In this document: piece after piece, positions 21,330-30,280 of the stretch
How the letters are laid out: every line of letters begins with the position of its first letter
How positions within the stretch are numbered: position 1 is the first letter of the stretch
Assembly (NCBI RefSeq): GCF_041380365.1
Contig: NZ_CP159981.1
Coordinates: 2,294,001-2,358,000 of the forward strand
DNA: 64,000 nt
Direction of reading: 5' to 3'
Origin: Buchananella sp. 14KM1171
GTDB lineage: Bacteria > Actinomycetota > Actinomycetes > Actinomycetales > Actinomycetaceae
Made by a program: the position numbers and the translations under genes
Notes under the pieces: model-generated
What the model saw: the letters and a program-made list of their open reading frames with translations, nothing else
Told to the model about the DNA's origin: nothing
The model's database searches: none

Positions 21330-23453
21330 ATGAGCCACGGACAAGACAAGAACAACGGCGGGCGCGATCGCTCCTGGCAGGCTGGTTCCAGCCGTTTCAA
21401 CCGGGCCTCCGGGCCGCAGCGCTCGGAGAGCGGCGCGCCGCGCGGTGAGCGGCGCGACTTCGACCGCCGCGACGGTGAGCGTCGTTCCTTTGACCGCGAT
21501 GGTGGCCGACGTTCCTTCGATCGCTCCGAGCGCGGCTGGGGCCGCGATGGTGAGCGCCGTGACTTCGACCGGGGTGGGCGTGGCTTTGAGCGCCGCGACG
21601 GTGAGCGTCGTTCCTTTGACCGCGATGGTGGCCGACGTTCCTTCGACCGCTCCGAGCGTGGCTGGGGCCGCGATGGTGAGCGCCGTGACTTCGACCGTGG
21701 CGGCGAGCGCCGCTCCTTTGACCGTTCCGAGGGTGGGCGTGGCCCGCGCCAGGGCTGGGGCCGCGATGGTGAGCGCCGTGACTTCGACCGGGGTGGGCGT
21801 GGCTTTGAGCGCCGCGACGGTGAGCGTCGTTCCTTTGACCGCGATGGTGGCCGACGTTCCTTCGATCGCTCCGAGCGTGGCTGGGGCCGCGATGGTGAGC
21901 GCCGTGACTTCGACCGGGGTGGGCGCGGCTTTGACCGCCGCGACGGTGAGCGTCGTTCCTTTGACCGCGATGGTGGGCGCGGGCCGCGCCAGGGTTGGGG
22001 CCGCGACGGCGAGCGCCGCTCCTTTGACCGCTCCGAGCGCGGCTGGGGCCGCGATGGTGAGCGCCGTGACTTCGACCGGGGTGGGCGTGGCTTTGAGCGC
22101 CGTGACGGCGAGCGAGGCGGTTTTGAGCGTCGCGATGGTGGGCGCGGGCCGCGCCAGGGTTGGGGCCGCGACTTCGACGGTGACGCGCGTGAGGTGCGCA
22201 CCGAGCGCGACAAGTTCGCCGCCCGCCAGGTGGAGCGCTCCCAGCGCGAGGGCGGCCTGGACGCCGACCAGCGGGGCCAGGACTCCCAGCGCCAGGCGCC
22301 GGCCCAGGGCCTCTACTCCGGCCCGGAGTTCCCGGCCGACGTCACCGACAAGCTGCTGGACCGCCCCACCCGCATGCGCTTGCGCACGCTGTCCGAGCGC
22401 AGCGCCGAGGTGGTCGCCAAGCACCTGGTGATGGTGCAGCGCCACCTGGCCACCGACCCGGAGCTGGCCTGGGCCCACGCGGAGGCCGCCGTGCGCAACG
22501 CGGGCCGGGTGGACGTGGTGCGGGAGGCCGCCGCGCTGGCCGCCTACGCCTCGGGCCGCTTCAGCGACACGCTGCGGGAGGTGCGCGCGCTGCGCCGCCT
22601 GTCGGGCCGCCACGTCCACATCGCCATCGAGGCCGACTCCGAGCGCGCCCTGGGCCGCCCCGAGAAGGCACTGGAGATCATCGCGGGCGCCGAGCGCTAC
22701 TCGATGGACGTCATCGAACGCGCCGAGCTGGCCATGGTGGCCTCCGGCGTGCGCGCCGACCTGGGCCAGTTCGACGCCGCCCTGCTGGTGGTGGAGCAGG
22801 CCCTGGAGGGTCTGCAGCTGGACGAGGAGACCATGCTGCGCCTGCAGTCCGTGCGCGCCGACCGGCTGCGCGACCTGGGCAGGGACGACGAGGCCGACGC
22901 GCTGGTGGAGCAGTACAACCTGCACGAGCTCGAGGAAGAGGACGTCGAGGTCTACGACGCCGAGGAGGACTTCGACGAGTCCGCTGCGGCGCAGGATGAG
23001 GCAGACGAGGCCGCCGACGCCGCCGCCGCCGACGGCGAGGAGACCGGCGCGGAGCTCGACGGTGCCGAGCTGGACGGTGCCGATGAGCTGGATGGTGCCG
23101 ATGAGCTGGATGGTGCCGATGAGCTGGATGGTGCCGATGAGCTGGATGGTGGGGACGCGGAGCTGGCCGCAGCGGCGCAGGAGCTCGTGAGCGAGTTGGC
23201 GGCAGAGGCGGGCGGCGAGCCGGCCGACGCCGACGATGCCGCGCTGCTGGCCCAGGCACAGAACTACGACGTGGAGGCCGAGGTGGACGAGCTGCTGGCC
23301 GAGGTCGAGGCCGAGGCCGCCGCCGAGGCGGACCAGCTCGCCGAGGAGGCAACGAAGGAAGCCCGGGCCGGCAAGGCACCTGCGGGCACCGAGGCGAGCG
23401 AGCAGGAGGACCTGTTCGACGTCGGGGCCCTGGAGTCCGAGGAGGAGAAGTGA
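21330..23453 (+). CDS. TPR-type helical protein with long Arg/Asp/Gly repeat N-terminus and acidic tail
   Basis: A 707-residue cytoplasmic protein. Residues 1-290 are a low-complexity tract built from GERRDFDR, GERRSFDRDGG and RSERGWGRD blocks, resembling RGG-type RNA-binding tails. Residues 310-530 are a conserved helical, TPR-like domain (RLRTLSERSAEVVAKHLVM, AYASGRFSDTLREVRALRRL, GRPEKALEIIAGAERY). Residues 530-707 are very acidic and include five DELDGA-type repeats. The start has AAGGAG at good spacing. The stop overlaps the HAD gene start. Its place before HAD-tlyA-nadK-recN matches the conserved actinobacterial locus (the Rv1691 position in M. tuberculosis). A role in RNA or ribosome biology is an inference from the tail and the tlyA context. 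Confidence 0.75.
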   Translation: MSHGQDKNNGGRDRSWQAGSSRFNRASGPQRSESGAPRGERRDFDRRDGERRSFDRDGGRRSFDRSERGWGRDGERRDFDRGGRGFERRDGERRSFDRDGGRRSFDRSERGWGRDGERRDFDRGGERRSFDRSEGGRGPRQGWGRDGERRDFDRGGRGFERRDGERRSFDRDGGRRSFDRSERGWGRDGERRDFDRGGRGFDRRDGERRSFDRDGGRGPRQGWGRDGERRSFDRSERGWGRDGERRDFDRGGRGFERRDGERGGFERRDGGRGPRQGWGRDFDGDAREVRTERDKFAARQVERSQREGGLDADQRGQDSQRQAPAQGLYSGPEFPADVTDKLLDRPTRMRLRTLSERSAEVVAKHLVMVQRHLATDPELAWAHAEAAVRNAGRVDVVREAAALAAYASGRFSDTLREVRALRRLSGRHVHIAIEADSERALGRPEKALEIIAGAERYSMDVIERAELAMVASGVRADLGQFDAALLVVEQALEGLQLDEETMLRLQSVRADRLRDLGRDDEADALVEQYNLHELEEEDVEVYDAEEDFDESAAAQDEADEAADAAAADGEETGAELDGAELDGADELDGADELDGADELDGADELDGGDAELAAAAQELVSELAAEAGGEPADADDAALLAQAQNYDVEAEVDELLAEVEAEAAAEADQLAEEATKEARAGKAPAGTEASEQEDLFDVGALESEEEK
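21440..22190 (+). repeat. In-gene minisatellite coding Arg/Asp/Gly repeats
   Basis: DNA of the N-terminal tract repeats long blocks such as GGTGAGCGCCGTGACTTCGA and GGTGAGCGTCGTTCCTTTGA several times with near identity, including third codon positions. The tract has therefore expanded recently by slippage or unequal exchange, and copy number should vary between strains. It also creates long antisense open frames that are not genes. Confidence 0.85.
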
Positions 23454-24493
23454 GCGGCGCGCCGGAGTACCGCCCCGGCGTGCTGCTGGGCTGCCAGGTG
23501 CCGCTGAGCGAGGCCTACCAGGTGGCGCTGCTGGACCTGGACGGGGTCTGCTACGCCGGCAAGCTGCCGATCGACTTCGCCGCAGAGGGCATCAACGCCG
23601 CGCGGGCGGCCGGCATGGCCTCCATGTTCGTCACGAACAACGCCTCCCGCCTGCCCGCAGACGTGGCGGCCCACCTCACCGAGCTGGGCATCCAGACCAC
23701 CGCGCAGCAGGTGATGACGGCCGCGCAGGACGTCGCGGAGGTCATGCGCGCAGAGCTGGAGGCCGGCGCCACCGTCTTTGTGCTGGGCACGCAGGCGCTG
23801 GTGCAGGCGGTGGAGGACGCGGGCTTTACCGTGGTTTCCTCGGCCGACGACGCCCCGACCGCGGTGGTGCAGGGCCTGGACCGCAACATCACGTGGGCCG
23901 CGATGAGCGAGGCGGTGCTGTGCATCTCGCGGGGGGCGCGTTTCTACGCCTCCAACCTGGACTCCACGCTGCCCACCGAGCGCGGCATGGCGATCGGTAA
24001 CGGCTCCCTGGTGGCCTGCGTGGAGCACGCCGCCGGTGTGAAGGCAACCCCGGCCGGCAAGCCCCTGGCGGGCATCTTCCATCGCGCCCTTGCGCGCGCG
24101 GGGGGCGGCAGCGCGCTGGGCGTGGGCGACCGGCTCAACACGGACGTGGCCTGCGCGGTGGCGGCCCAGGTCCCCTCCCTGCACGTGCTCACCGGCGTTT
24201 CGGACGCCCGGGCGGTGGCCCTGGCCGCGCCCGCCGAGCGCCCCTCGTTCCTGGCCAAGGACCTGCGCGGCCTGAGCGAGCCGCACCCGGAGGTAGCGGT
24301 GGATGGCACGAGCGCCACCTGCCGCCAGTCCACGGCGCGGTTCGACGCCGACGGCACGCTCTACGTGGGCGAGGTCCCGCTCGCTGAGGGCGCCGTGGTG
24401 GGCATCGACCACTACCGGGCCGTCGTGGCGGCGGCCTGGGTTGCGGCCGACCAGGGCGTAATGGTGAGCGTGCCGGCCTTCACCGTGGCCTGA
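23450..24493 (+). CDS. HAD-superfamily phosphatase (NagD-like)
   Basis: A 347-residue HAD hydrolase of the NagD/PGP type. Motif I is D29-L-D31 in LLDLDGVCYAG, motif II is T62 in VTNNAS, a lysine follows in AGKPLAGIF near residue 203, and motif III/IV is GVGDRLNTDV near 224-233. The last 60 residues after HPEVAVDG look like a small fused domain. The GTG start overlaps the stop of the preceding gene (GTGA), so translation is coupled. It occupies the Rv1692 position in the conserved cluster. The family is firm; the substrate (perhaps a phosphoglycolate or sugar phosphate) is unknown. Confidence 0.85.
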   Translation: MSGAPEYRPGVLLGCQVPLSEAYQVALLDLDGVCYAGKLPIDFAAEGINAARAAGMASMFVTNNASRLPADVAAHLTELGIQTTAQQVMTAAQDVAEVMRAELEAGATVFVLGTQALVQAVEDAGFTVVSSADDAPTAVVQGLDRNITWAAMSEAVLCISRGARFYASNLDSTLPTERGMAIGNGSLVACVEHAAGVKATPAGKPLAGIFHRALARAGGGSALGVGDRLNTDVACAVAAQVPSLHVLTGVSDARAVALAAPAERPSFLAKDLRGLSEPHPEVAVDGTSATCRQSTARFDADGTLYVGEVPLAEGAVVGIDHYRAVVAAAWVAADQGVMVSVPAFTVA

Positions 24494-24524
24494 GTCGGCC
24501 CGGCAACGGCAAGGAACTTGAGCG

Positions 24525-25361
24525 ATGGCACGGCTGATTCGACTGGACTCGGAGCTGGTGCGGCGGGGGTTGGCGCGTTCGCGCACCCACGCGGCGGAGC
24601 TGATCGACGCCGGGCTGGTGAAGCTCGACGGCGCGGTGGTGACCAAGGCCGCGCGGCAGGTCAATCCCGCCCAGGCGATCGTGGTGGCTCAGGATGAGTC
24701 CCACGGCTACGTCTCTCGTGGCGCCCTGAAGTTGGCCGGCGCCCTGGATGCGCTGGGGGAGCGCGCCCCACTTATCGAGGGACGACGCTGCCTGGACGCC
24801 GGTGCCTCCACCGGCGGGTTCACCGAGGTGCTGCTGCGGCGGGGCGCCGCGCACGTGGTGGCCGTGGACGTGGGCTACGGCCAGCTGGCGTGGTCGCTGC
24901 GCAGCGACGAACGGGTCACCGCGATGGATCGCACCAACGTGCGCACGCTCCAGCCCGAGCAGGTGGCCCCTGCCCCGGACCTGGTGGTGGGGGACTTGTC
25001 CTTCATTTCGCTGACGCTGCTGCTGGAGCCGCTGGTCAAGTGCGCCGGCGCGCACGCCGACTTCCTGCTCATGGTCAAGCCCCAGTTCGAGGTGGGGCGA
25101 GAGCGCCTGGGGGCCGGTGGCGTGGTGCGCGAACCGGCGCTGCACGTGGAGACGGTGGAGAGCGTGGCGCGCTGCGCACTGACGCAGGGGCTGCGCGTGC
25201 TGGACGTGCAGGCCAGCCCGCTGCCGGGCCCGGCGGGCAACGTGGAGTACTTCCTCTCCATGACCAAGAGCGACCGGCGCGGCGAGGGCCTGGAGGGGCA
25301 AGAACTGCGCGCCGCCATCGAGGCAGCGGTTGCGAACGGCCCCGCCGGCGGGGCAGCATGA
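24525..25361 (+). CDS. tlyA: TlyA-family rRNA 2'-O-methyltransferase
   Basis: A 278-residue TlyA-type methyltransferase. An N-terminal S4 domain (about 1-65, LDSELVRRGLARSRTHAAEL) precedes an FtsJ-like Rossmann domain with the SAM motif DAGASTGGFTE at 91-101 and the conserved lysine in SRGALKL (K69). In mycobacteria TlyA 2'-O-methylates 16S and 23S rRNA, and its loss gives capreomycin resistance. It precedes nadK, as in many actinobacteria. The start ATG has AAGGAA about 11 bp upstream. Confidence 0.93.
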   Translation: MARLIRLDSELVRRGLARSRTHAAELIDAGLVKLDGAVVTKAARQVNPAQAIVVAQDESHGYVSRGALKLAGALDALGERAPLIEGRRCLDAGASTGGFTEVLLRRGAAHVVAVDVGYGQLAWSLRSDERVTAMDRTNVRTLQPEQVAPAPDLVVGDLSFISLTLLLEPLVKCAGAHADFLLMVKPQFEVGRERLGAGGVVREPALHVETVESVARCALTQGLRVLDVQASPLPGPAGNVEYFLSMTKSDRRGEGLEGQELRAAIEAAVANGPAGGAA

Positions 25362-25473
25362 ACGGGATGGCTTTTCGCGCGCCGACCTGCCCGCACCGTT
25401 GCGGGGACGGCGGCGCCCACCCCACGGGGCGGCAGCGCGGAGCCGGGAAACCTCGACTGGTCGGGAGGCAGGC

Positions 25474-26304
25474 ATGAGCCGGAAGGTGATGGTGGTGTCC
25501 CACCTGACCCGCACGTCCTCGCGGGAGGCGGCCAACCGGGTGCGGGCGGAGTTCGCCAAGCACGCGGTGGAGGTGGTGGATCAGGCCACCACCACGGACG
25601 TGGAGATCATCGTGGTGCTGGGCGGCGATGGCACGATCCTGTCCGCCGTGGAGCGGGGCCACAACCTGGACGTGCCCGTGATCGGGATCAACACTGGCCA
25701 CGTGGGCTTCCTGGCGGAGGCCGAACCAGAGGGCGTGGAGGAGGTGGTGGCGCGCATCGTGGCGCGCGACTACTTCGTGGAGGAGCGCATGACTCTCAGC
25801 GCGGACGTCACCTGCCCGGGTGGCAAGCGCTACGAGGGCTGGGCGCTCAACGAGGCCGCGCTGGAAAAGACGCTCAAGGGCTCGATGGTGGACGTCACGA
25901 TCGGCGTGGACGGGCGCGCCATGAGCTCGTTTGGCTGCGATTCGCTGGTCCTGGCCACCCCGACCGGATCGACCGCCTACGCCTTCAGCGGCGGCGGGCC
26001 GGTGGTGTGGCCGGACGTGGAGGCGATGCTGCTGGTGCCGATCGCGGCCCACGCCCTCTTTACGCGTCCCCTGGTGGTGGGGCCCTCGTCCGTGCTGGAG
26101 ATCGAGGTGACGCAGTCCTCCGCTTCGGGCGCGGAGCTCTGGTTCGACGGGCGGCGCCGGGTGCCGGCCCCGCAGGGCGCACACATCACGGTGCGGCGCG
26201 GGGAGCGGCCGGCGCGCCTGGCCCGCCTGAACGACACGCCGTTCTCTGGCCGACTGGTGGCGAAGTTCCACCTGCCGGTGCACGGCTGGCGCAGCGCCAA
26301 GTAA
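25474..26304 (+). CDS. nadK: NAD kinase
   Basis: A 276-residue NAD kinase producing NADP+. The diphosphate-binding GGDGT is at residues 50-54, with NE in WALNEAAL, the C-terminal TGSTAYAFSGGGPVVWP segment and PLVVGPSS all present. I use the ATG at 25474, which has GGGAGG at 25463-25468; the same frame is open upstream to 25330 but the extra residues are Arg/Pro-rich and non-homologous. It is 112 bp after tlyA and 11 bp before recN. Confidence 0.95.
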   Translation: MSRKVMVVSHLTRTSSREAANRVRAEFAKHAVEVVDQATTTDVEIIVVLGGDGTILSAVERGHNLDVPVIGINTGHVGFLAEAEPEGVEEVVARIVARDYFVEERMTLSADVTCPGGKRYEGWALNEAALEKTLKGSMVDVTIGVDGRAMSSFGCDSLVLATPTGSTAYAFSGGGPVVWPDVEAMLLVPIAAHALFTRPLVVGPSSVLEIEVTQSSASGAELWFDGRRRVPAPQGAHITVRRGERPARLARLNDTPFSGRLVAKFHLPVHGWRSAK

Positions 26305-26315
26305 AGGAGCCAGAT

Positions 26316-28016
26316 TTGCTGGAAGAACTGCGCATATTCGGCGTGGGCGTGATCGAGGAGGCCGAGGTGCGCCCCGGCGCCGGCCTGAGTGTGATCACTG
26401 GCGAGACGGGCGCCGGAAAGTCCATGCTGCTGGGATCGCTGGCGCTGGCCACGGGCGCGCCGGCGGATCCGGGCCTGGTGCGTCGCGGGCAGAGCCAGGC
26501 CCGCGTGGAGGCCACCTTCACGCTGCCCGGTGGCGCCCTGGGGCGCGCCGTGGCTGAGGCGGTCGAGGAGGCCGGCGGCGCGCTGGATGAGGGCGCGCTG
26601 TTGGTGAGCCGCACCCAGCCCGTGGAGGGCCGCTCGCGCTGCCACCTGGGCGGACGCACGGTGCCGCGCGCCTCCCTCACGGAGGCGGTCACCCCGCTGG
26701 TGGCGGTGCACGGCCAGAGCGACCAGATCTCCCTGCGGCGCCCGGCCCGGCAGCGGGCGCTGCTGGACGCGCTGGGCGGGGCCAAGCACGCCGCGCTGTT
26801 GGAGAGCCACGCCGCCGCGTTTGACCAGTGGCGCGCTGCCCGCGACGAGCTGGAGGAGTGGCGGGCCACCGCCGCGCAGCGGGAGGCCGAGGTGGCCTAT
26901 CTGCGCTCCACCCTGGAGCAGATCGACGCCGTCGAACCGAGCGCGGGCGAGGAGGACGAGCTGCGGGCCGAGGCCGAGCGGCTGACGAACGTGGAGGACC
27001 TGCGCGTCGTGACCGCCCGCTGCCTGGGCCTGCTCAGCGCCGAGTCCTACGAACCGGGGGCGGCCGGTGCCAGCAGCCTGCTGGCCGACGCCGCTCGCGC
27101 CCTTGGCGAGCTGGAACGCTTCGACCCCACGCCGCGTCCGTGGGCGGAGGAACTGGCCGGCGCCCAGGCGGTGGTGGCCGACGTCGCCGCCGAACTGTCC
27201 GCCTACCTGGACGCCCTGGAGGCCGACCCGGCCAGGCTGGAGGCGGTCCACGAACGCCGGGCCGCCCTGAACGCCCTGCTGCGGGGGCGCGCCGCCTCCA
27301 CCGGGGAACTGCTGGAGTGGGCGGACCAGGCCCGCGAGCGGCTGGACCTCCTGGACGGGCCGGACGACCGCACGGCCAGTCTGGAGACGGCGCTGGCGGC
27401 GGCGTCGGACAAACTGGCGCAGATCGGGGCGGACGTCACTGCCGCGCGGCGGAAACTCGCGGCCGAACTCAGCCACGCCGTGGGCGCGGAACTGGCGCAA
27501 CTGGCGCTGGCCGGCGCGGCCCTGCGCGTGGAGGTGGGCCCGGCCGAGGTGCGCGCGCACGGGCGCGACGAGGTGACGATGTGGTGGCAGGCGGACGCGG
27601 GCCTGGCCCCGGTGCCGCTGGGCAGCGGCGCCAGCGGCGGAGAGCTCTCCCGCATCATGCTGGCCATCGAGCTGGTCCTTGCCCGCGCCGACCAGGAGCG
27701 CCGCACGCTCGTGTTCGACGAGGTGGACGCAGGCGTGGGCGGGCGCGCCGCCACGGAGATCGGGGCGCGCCTGGCCCTGCTGGCCCGCACCCAACAGGTC
27801 ATCGTGGTCACGCACCTGGCGCAGGTCGCCGCGTTCGCGGACACCCACCTGACGGTGGTGAAGAACGGCGCCACCACGCGGGTGCGCCAGCTGGCCCCGT
27901 CCGAGCGTGCCGCAGAGATCGCCCGCATGCTCTCCGGGCATGACGACGCTCCTACGGCCCTACGGCATGGCGAAGAGCTGCTCCAGGCCGCCCGCGTGAG
28001 ACTATCGGAGACGTGA
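26316..28016 (+). CDS. recN: DNA repair protein RecN
   Basis: A 566-residue SMC-like ATPase for double-strand-break repair. Walker A GETGAGKS is at 29-36, the central region is a heptad-rich coiled coil, and the signature GSGASGGELSR and Walker B LVFDEVDAGVGG are near the C-terminus. The start is a TTG at 26316, chosen because AAAGGAG lies at 26303-26309 and because LLEELRIFGVG is the family N-terminus; no ATG or GTG fits. The stop overlaps the steA GTG by GTGA, so the two are translationally coupled. Confidence 0.94.
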   Translation: MLEELRIFGVGVIEEAEVRPGAGLSVITGETGAGKSMLLGSLALATGAPADPGLVRRGQSQARVEATFTLPGGALGRAVAEAVEEAGGALDEGALLVSRTQPVEGRSRCHLGGRTVPRASLTEAVTPLVAVHGQSDQISLRRPARQRALLDALGGAKHAALLESHAAAFDQWRAARDELEEWRATAAQREAEVAYLRSTLEQIDAVEPSAGEEDELRAEAERLTNVEDLRVVTARCLGLLSAESYEPGAAGASSLLADAARALGELERFDPTPRPWAEELAGAQAVVADVAAELSAYLDALEADPARLEAVHERRAALNALLRGRAASTGELLEWADQARERLDLLDGPDDRTASLETALAAASDKLAQIGADVTAARRKLAAELSHAVGAELAQLALAGAALRVEVGPAEVRAHGRDEVTMWWQADAGLAPVPLGSGASGGELSRIMLAIELVLARADQERRTLVFDEVDAGVGGRAATEIGARLALLARTQQVIVVTHLAQVAAFADTHLTVVKNGATTRVRQLAPSERAAEIARMLSGHDDAPTALRHGEELLQAARVRLSET

Positions 28017-29167
28017 GTCCAAAAGAGCGAAGCGTAATCTCCGCCCCCGTCCGGGTGGAGCCGAAGGCCGCCCAGCTCTCCCGCGTGGAGAAGGGCGACC
28101 TGGTGGCGGTGGACATCCTGGACATGGACCGGGCCACGGCCGAGGCGCTGGTGCGCCGCAAGCCGAGCGCCGTGCTGAACGCCTCCACCACGATCTCCGG
28201 GCGCTACCCCACCAAGGGAGCCAGCGTCCTCGTAGCGGCCGGCATCCCGCTGATCGACCAGCTCGGACCAGACCTGGTGGCGGTGCGCGATGGGCAGCAC
28301 ATCGAACTGGAGGGAGCCCAGGTGCGCCGGCGCGGCCGCATCATCGCCGAGGGCGTGGTGCAGACCGAGCAGAGCGTGCAAGAGGCGCTCTCGCGCGCCC
28401 AGGACGGCCTGAGCCTGCAGCTGGACGCGTTTGCCGCCTCCCTGGCCGAGCACCTGGACAGGGAACGCGAGGTGCTGCTGGAGGGCTACGGCGTGCCCAC
28501 GCTGCGCGACAAGCTGCGCGGCCGCCCCGTGCTGATCGCGGTGCCCAGCGCCGACCTCGAACTGGAACTGAAGGCCGTGCGCGGATACTGCCGCGACCGC
28601 TCCCCGGTGGTTATCGCGGTGGACGACGCCGCACCGACGGTGCGAAAGGCCGGCCTGAGCCCCGACGTGCTGGTGGGAGACCTGCAGGGAACCGATGAGT
28701 CCGTGCTGCGCGCGGCCAAGCAGCGCGTCCTGTCCAGCCACGCGCCCGGCTACACCCACGCCGCCAACATCCACGGCGAGCTGGGGCTGGACTTCGCCAC
28801 CTTCGACACCTCCCTGGACACCGCAGACCAGGCCATCTTGATAGCGGTGGAGGCGGGCGCCCCCGTCATCGTCACCGCCGGCATCGGCATGGAGCTGGAG
28901 GACGTGCTGGATCGCGGCCAGGCCACCATGGCGGCCAATATGCTCACGCGGCTGCGCAGCCAGGACCGGGTGGTCAGCGCCCGCGCGGTCGGCAGCCTGT
29001 CCAAGCGGGAGATCCCCGTGCTGTGGCTGTTGGCGCTGCTTCTCGCGGCCGGCGCCGCGCTCGGCGCGGCGTGGCTGACCACCGAGGCCGGCCGCGCCTG
29101 GCTGGCCACATTCGACTTCTTCGGGGCCAGCAGCCTTGTCCCCGGTACCTTCCCCCTGGAGGCATGA
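28013..29167 (+). CDS. steA: SteA-like cell-division protein
   Basis: A 384-residue protein of the Rv1697/SteA family. A GTG start within GTGA overlaps the recN stop. The central part resembles a thiamine-pyrophosphokinase-like fold (VVIAVDDAAPTVRKAGLSPD, VLVGDLQGTDESV). One C-terminal membrane segment (VLWLLALLLAAGAALGAAWL, about residues 344-363) leaves a short outside tail. In corynebacteria SteA and SteB form a septal complex that activates a peptidoglycan hydrolase at the end of division. Here steB starts inside the last codons of steA, which supports a complex. Confidence 0.88.
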   Translation: MSPKERSVISAPVRVEPKAAQLSRVEKGDLVAVDILDMDRATAEALVRRKPSAVLNASTTISGRYPTKGASVLVAAGIPLIDQLGPDLVAVRDGQHIELEGAQVRRRGRIIAEGVVQTEQSVQEALSRAQDGLSLQLDAFAASLAEHLDREREVLLEGYGVPTLRDKLRGRPVLIAVPSADLELELKAVRGYCRDRSPVVIAVDDAAPTVRKAGLSPDVLVGDLQGTDESVLRAAKQRVLSSHAPGYTHAANIHGELGLDFATFDTSLDTADQAILIAVEAGAPVIVTAGIGMELEDVLDRGQATMAANMLTRLRSQDRVVSARAVGSLSKREIPVLWLLALLLAAGAALGAAWLTTEAGRAWLATFDFFGASSLVPGTFPLEA

Positions 29168-30246
29168 CCGTGTTGAACTTCCGCTACCACGTGGTTTCGC
29201 TTGTCGCCGTGTTCCTGGCCCTGGCCATCGGAGTGGTGCTGGGGGCCGGCCCCCTGCAGCGCCCGATCGGGGACACCCTGACCGGGCAGCTCAGCGAGGC
29301 ACGCAACTCGCGCGACTCCTACAAGGCCCAGGTCGGTCAGCTGGAGGCCAAGATTGCCGGCTACGGCAAGGCGGCCAGCGCCCTGAAGGCGGACGTGGTG
29401 ACCGGGGCGCTGACCGGCCTGCGCGTGGCCGTGGTGGCCCTGCCGGGCGCCGACGGCGCCGACGTCAGTGCGGCCACGGCGATCCTGGGCGAGGCCGGCG
29501 CGGAGGTGGTGGCCCAGGTCAACGTCAACCCCTCCTTCACCGACCCGGCCACCAACACCTACCGCACCACCTTCGCCGGACAGCTGCGCGCCTACCTCGA
29601 GCCCAAGGTGGGCGCTGAGGCCACCACCGAGCAGATCTTCGCCCTGGCCCTGGCCCAGGTGCTGACATCCTCCACCGAGAACGCGGTGACCGTGGCGGCC
29701 TTCCTCGAGGCCACCGAGACCCCCTTCGTCTCCCTGCCCCAGGCGGCCACCGGCGCCGCCCACTCCATCGTGGTGGTGGGACCGCGCTCGCAGGAGGACC
29801 TGGCTGCCGCCCTGGGCAACCCGGACGCAGAGTCGCTCAAGCTGCACTCCAACTACCTGGTGGCCCTGGCCAGCGGGCTGGGCCAGGCCGGCCTGGGCGG
29901 GATGGTGCTGGGCGACGCCTCCACCGACGCCTCCCTGGTCACGCGTCTGCGCAACTCTGGCGACGCAGTCTCCACCCTGGACGCGGTGGGAACCGACTTC
30001 TCCACCGTCTTCACCCCGCGCGTGCTCGCCGCATCCCTGTCGAGCAAGCACGGCGCCTACGGCGTGGAGGCCTCCGCCACCGAGGGACTGCCCCTGGCCG
30101 GAGCGCTGCCGGCCCTGCCGGAGCTGGGCGCCTCCGTGCTCAGCCCGAGCACCGGGGTCCAGCCGGGCGCCTCTGCGCCCGCGCCGGCGCCTAGCGCGCA
30201 GCCCACCGGTCAGGACGCCCAGCCCAGCCCGTCCACCTCCAACTAG
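29164..30246 (+). CDS. steB: SteB/MctB-like membrane-anchored protein
   Basis: A 360-residue protein beginning MTVLNFRYHVVSLVAVFLAL, with one N-terminal membrane anchor (about 8-28). A predicted coiled coil follows (GQLSEARNSRDSYKAQVGQL), then a compact external domain and a Ser/Pro/Ala-rich tail. Family members are called copper transporter MctB (Rv1698) or SteB, the partner of SteA; the gene order favours the SteB role. The ATG overlaps the steA stop as ATGA and has GGAGG just upstream. An upstream in-frame start at 29023 would run through steA and is rejected. Confidence 0.88.
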   Translation: MTVLNFRYHVVSLVAVFLALAIGVVLGAGPLQRPIGDTLTGQLSEARNSRDSYKAQVGQLEAKIAGYGKAASALKADVVTGALTGLRVAVVALPGADGADVSAATAILGEAGAEVVAQVNVNPSFTDPATNTYRTTFAGQLRAYLEPKVGAEATTEQIFALALAQVLTSSTENAVTVAAFLEATETPFVSLPQAATGAAHSIVVVGPRSQEDLAAALGNPDAESLKLHSNYLVALASGLGQAGLGGMVLGDASTDASLVTRLRNSGDAVSTLDAVGTDFSTVFTPRVLAASLSSKHGAYGVEASATEGLPLAGALPALPELGASVLSPSTGVQPGASAPAPAPSAQPTGQDAQPSPSTSN

Positions 30247-30280
30247 CCGTCCACCCCAAACCGAGGCGAAAGAGAACGCA

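Noticed and set aside
20577-22925. 782-residue minus-strand frame opposite the repeat protein
   Set aside because: It is the antisense of the Arg/Asp/Gly repeat tract and of the CWB2 region, with highly repetitive composition and no start context.
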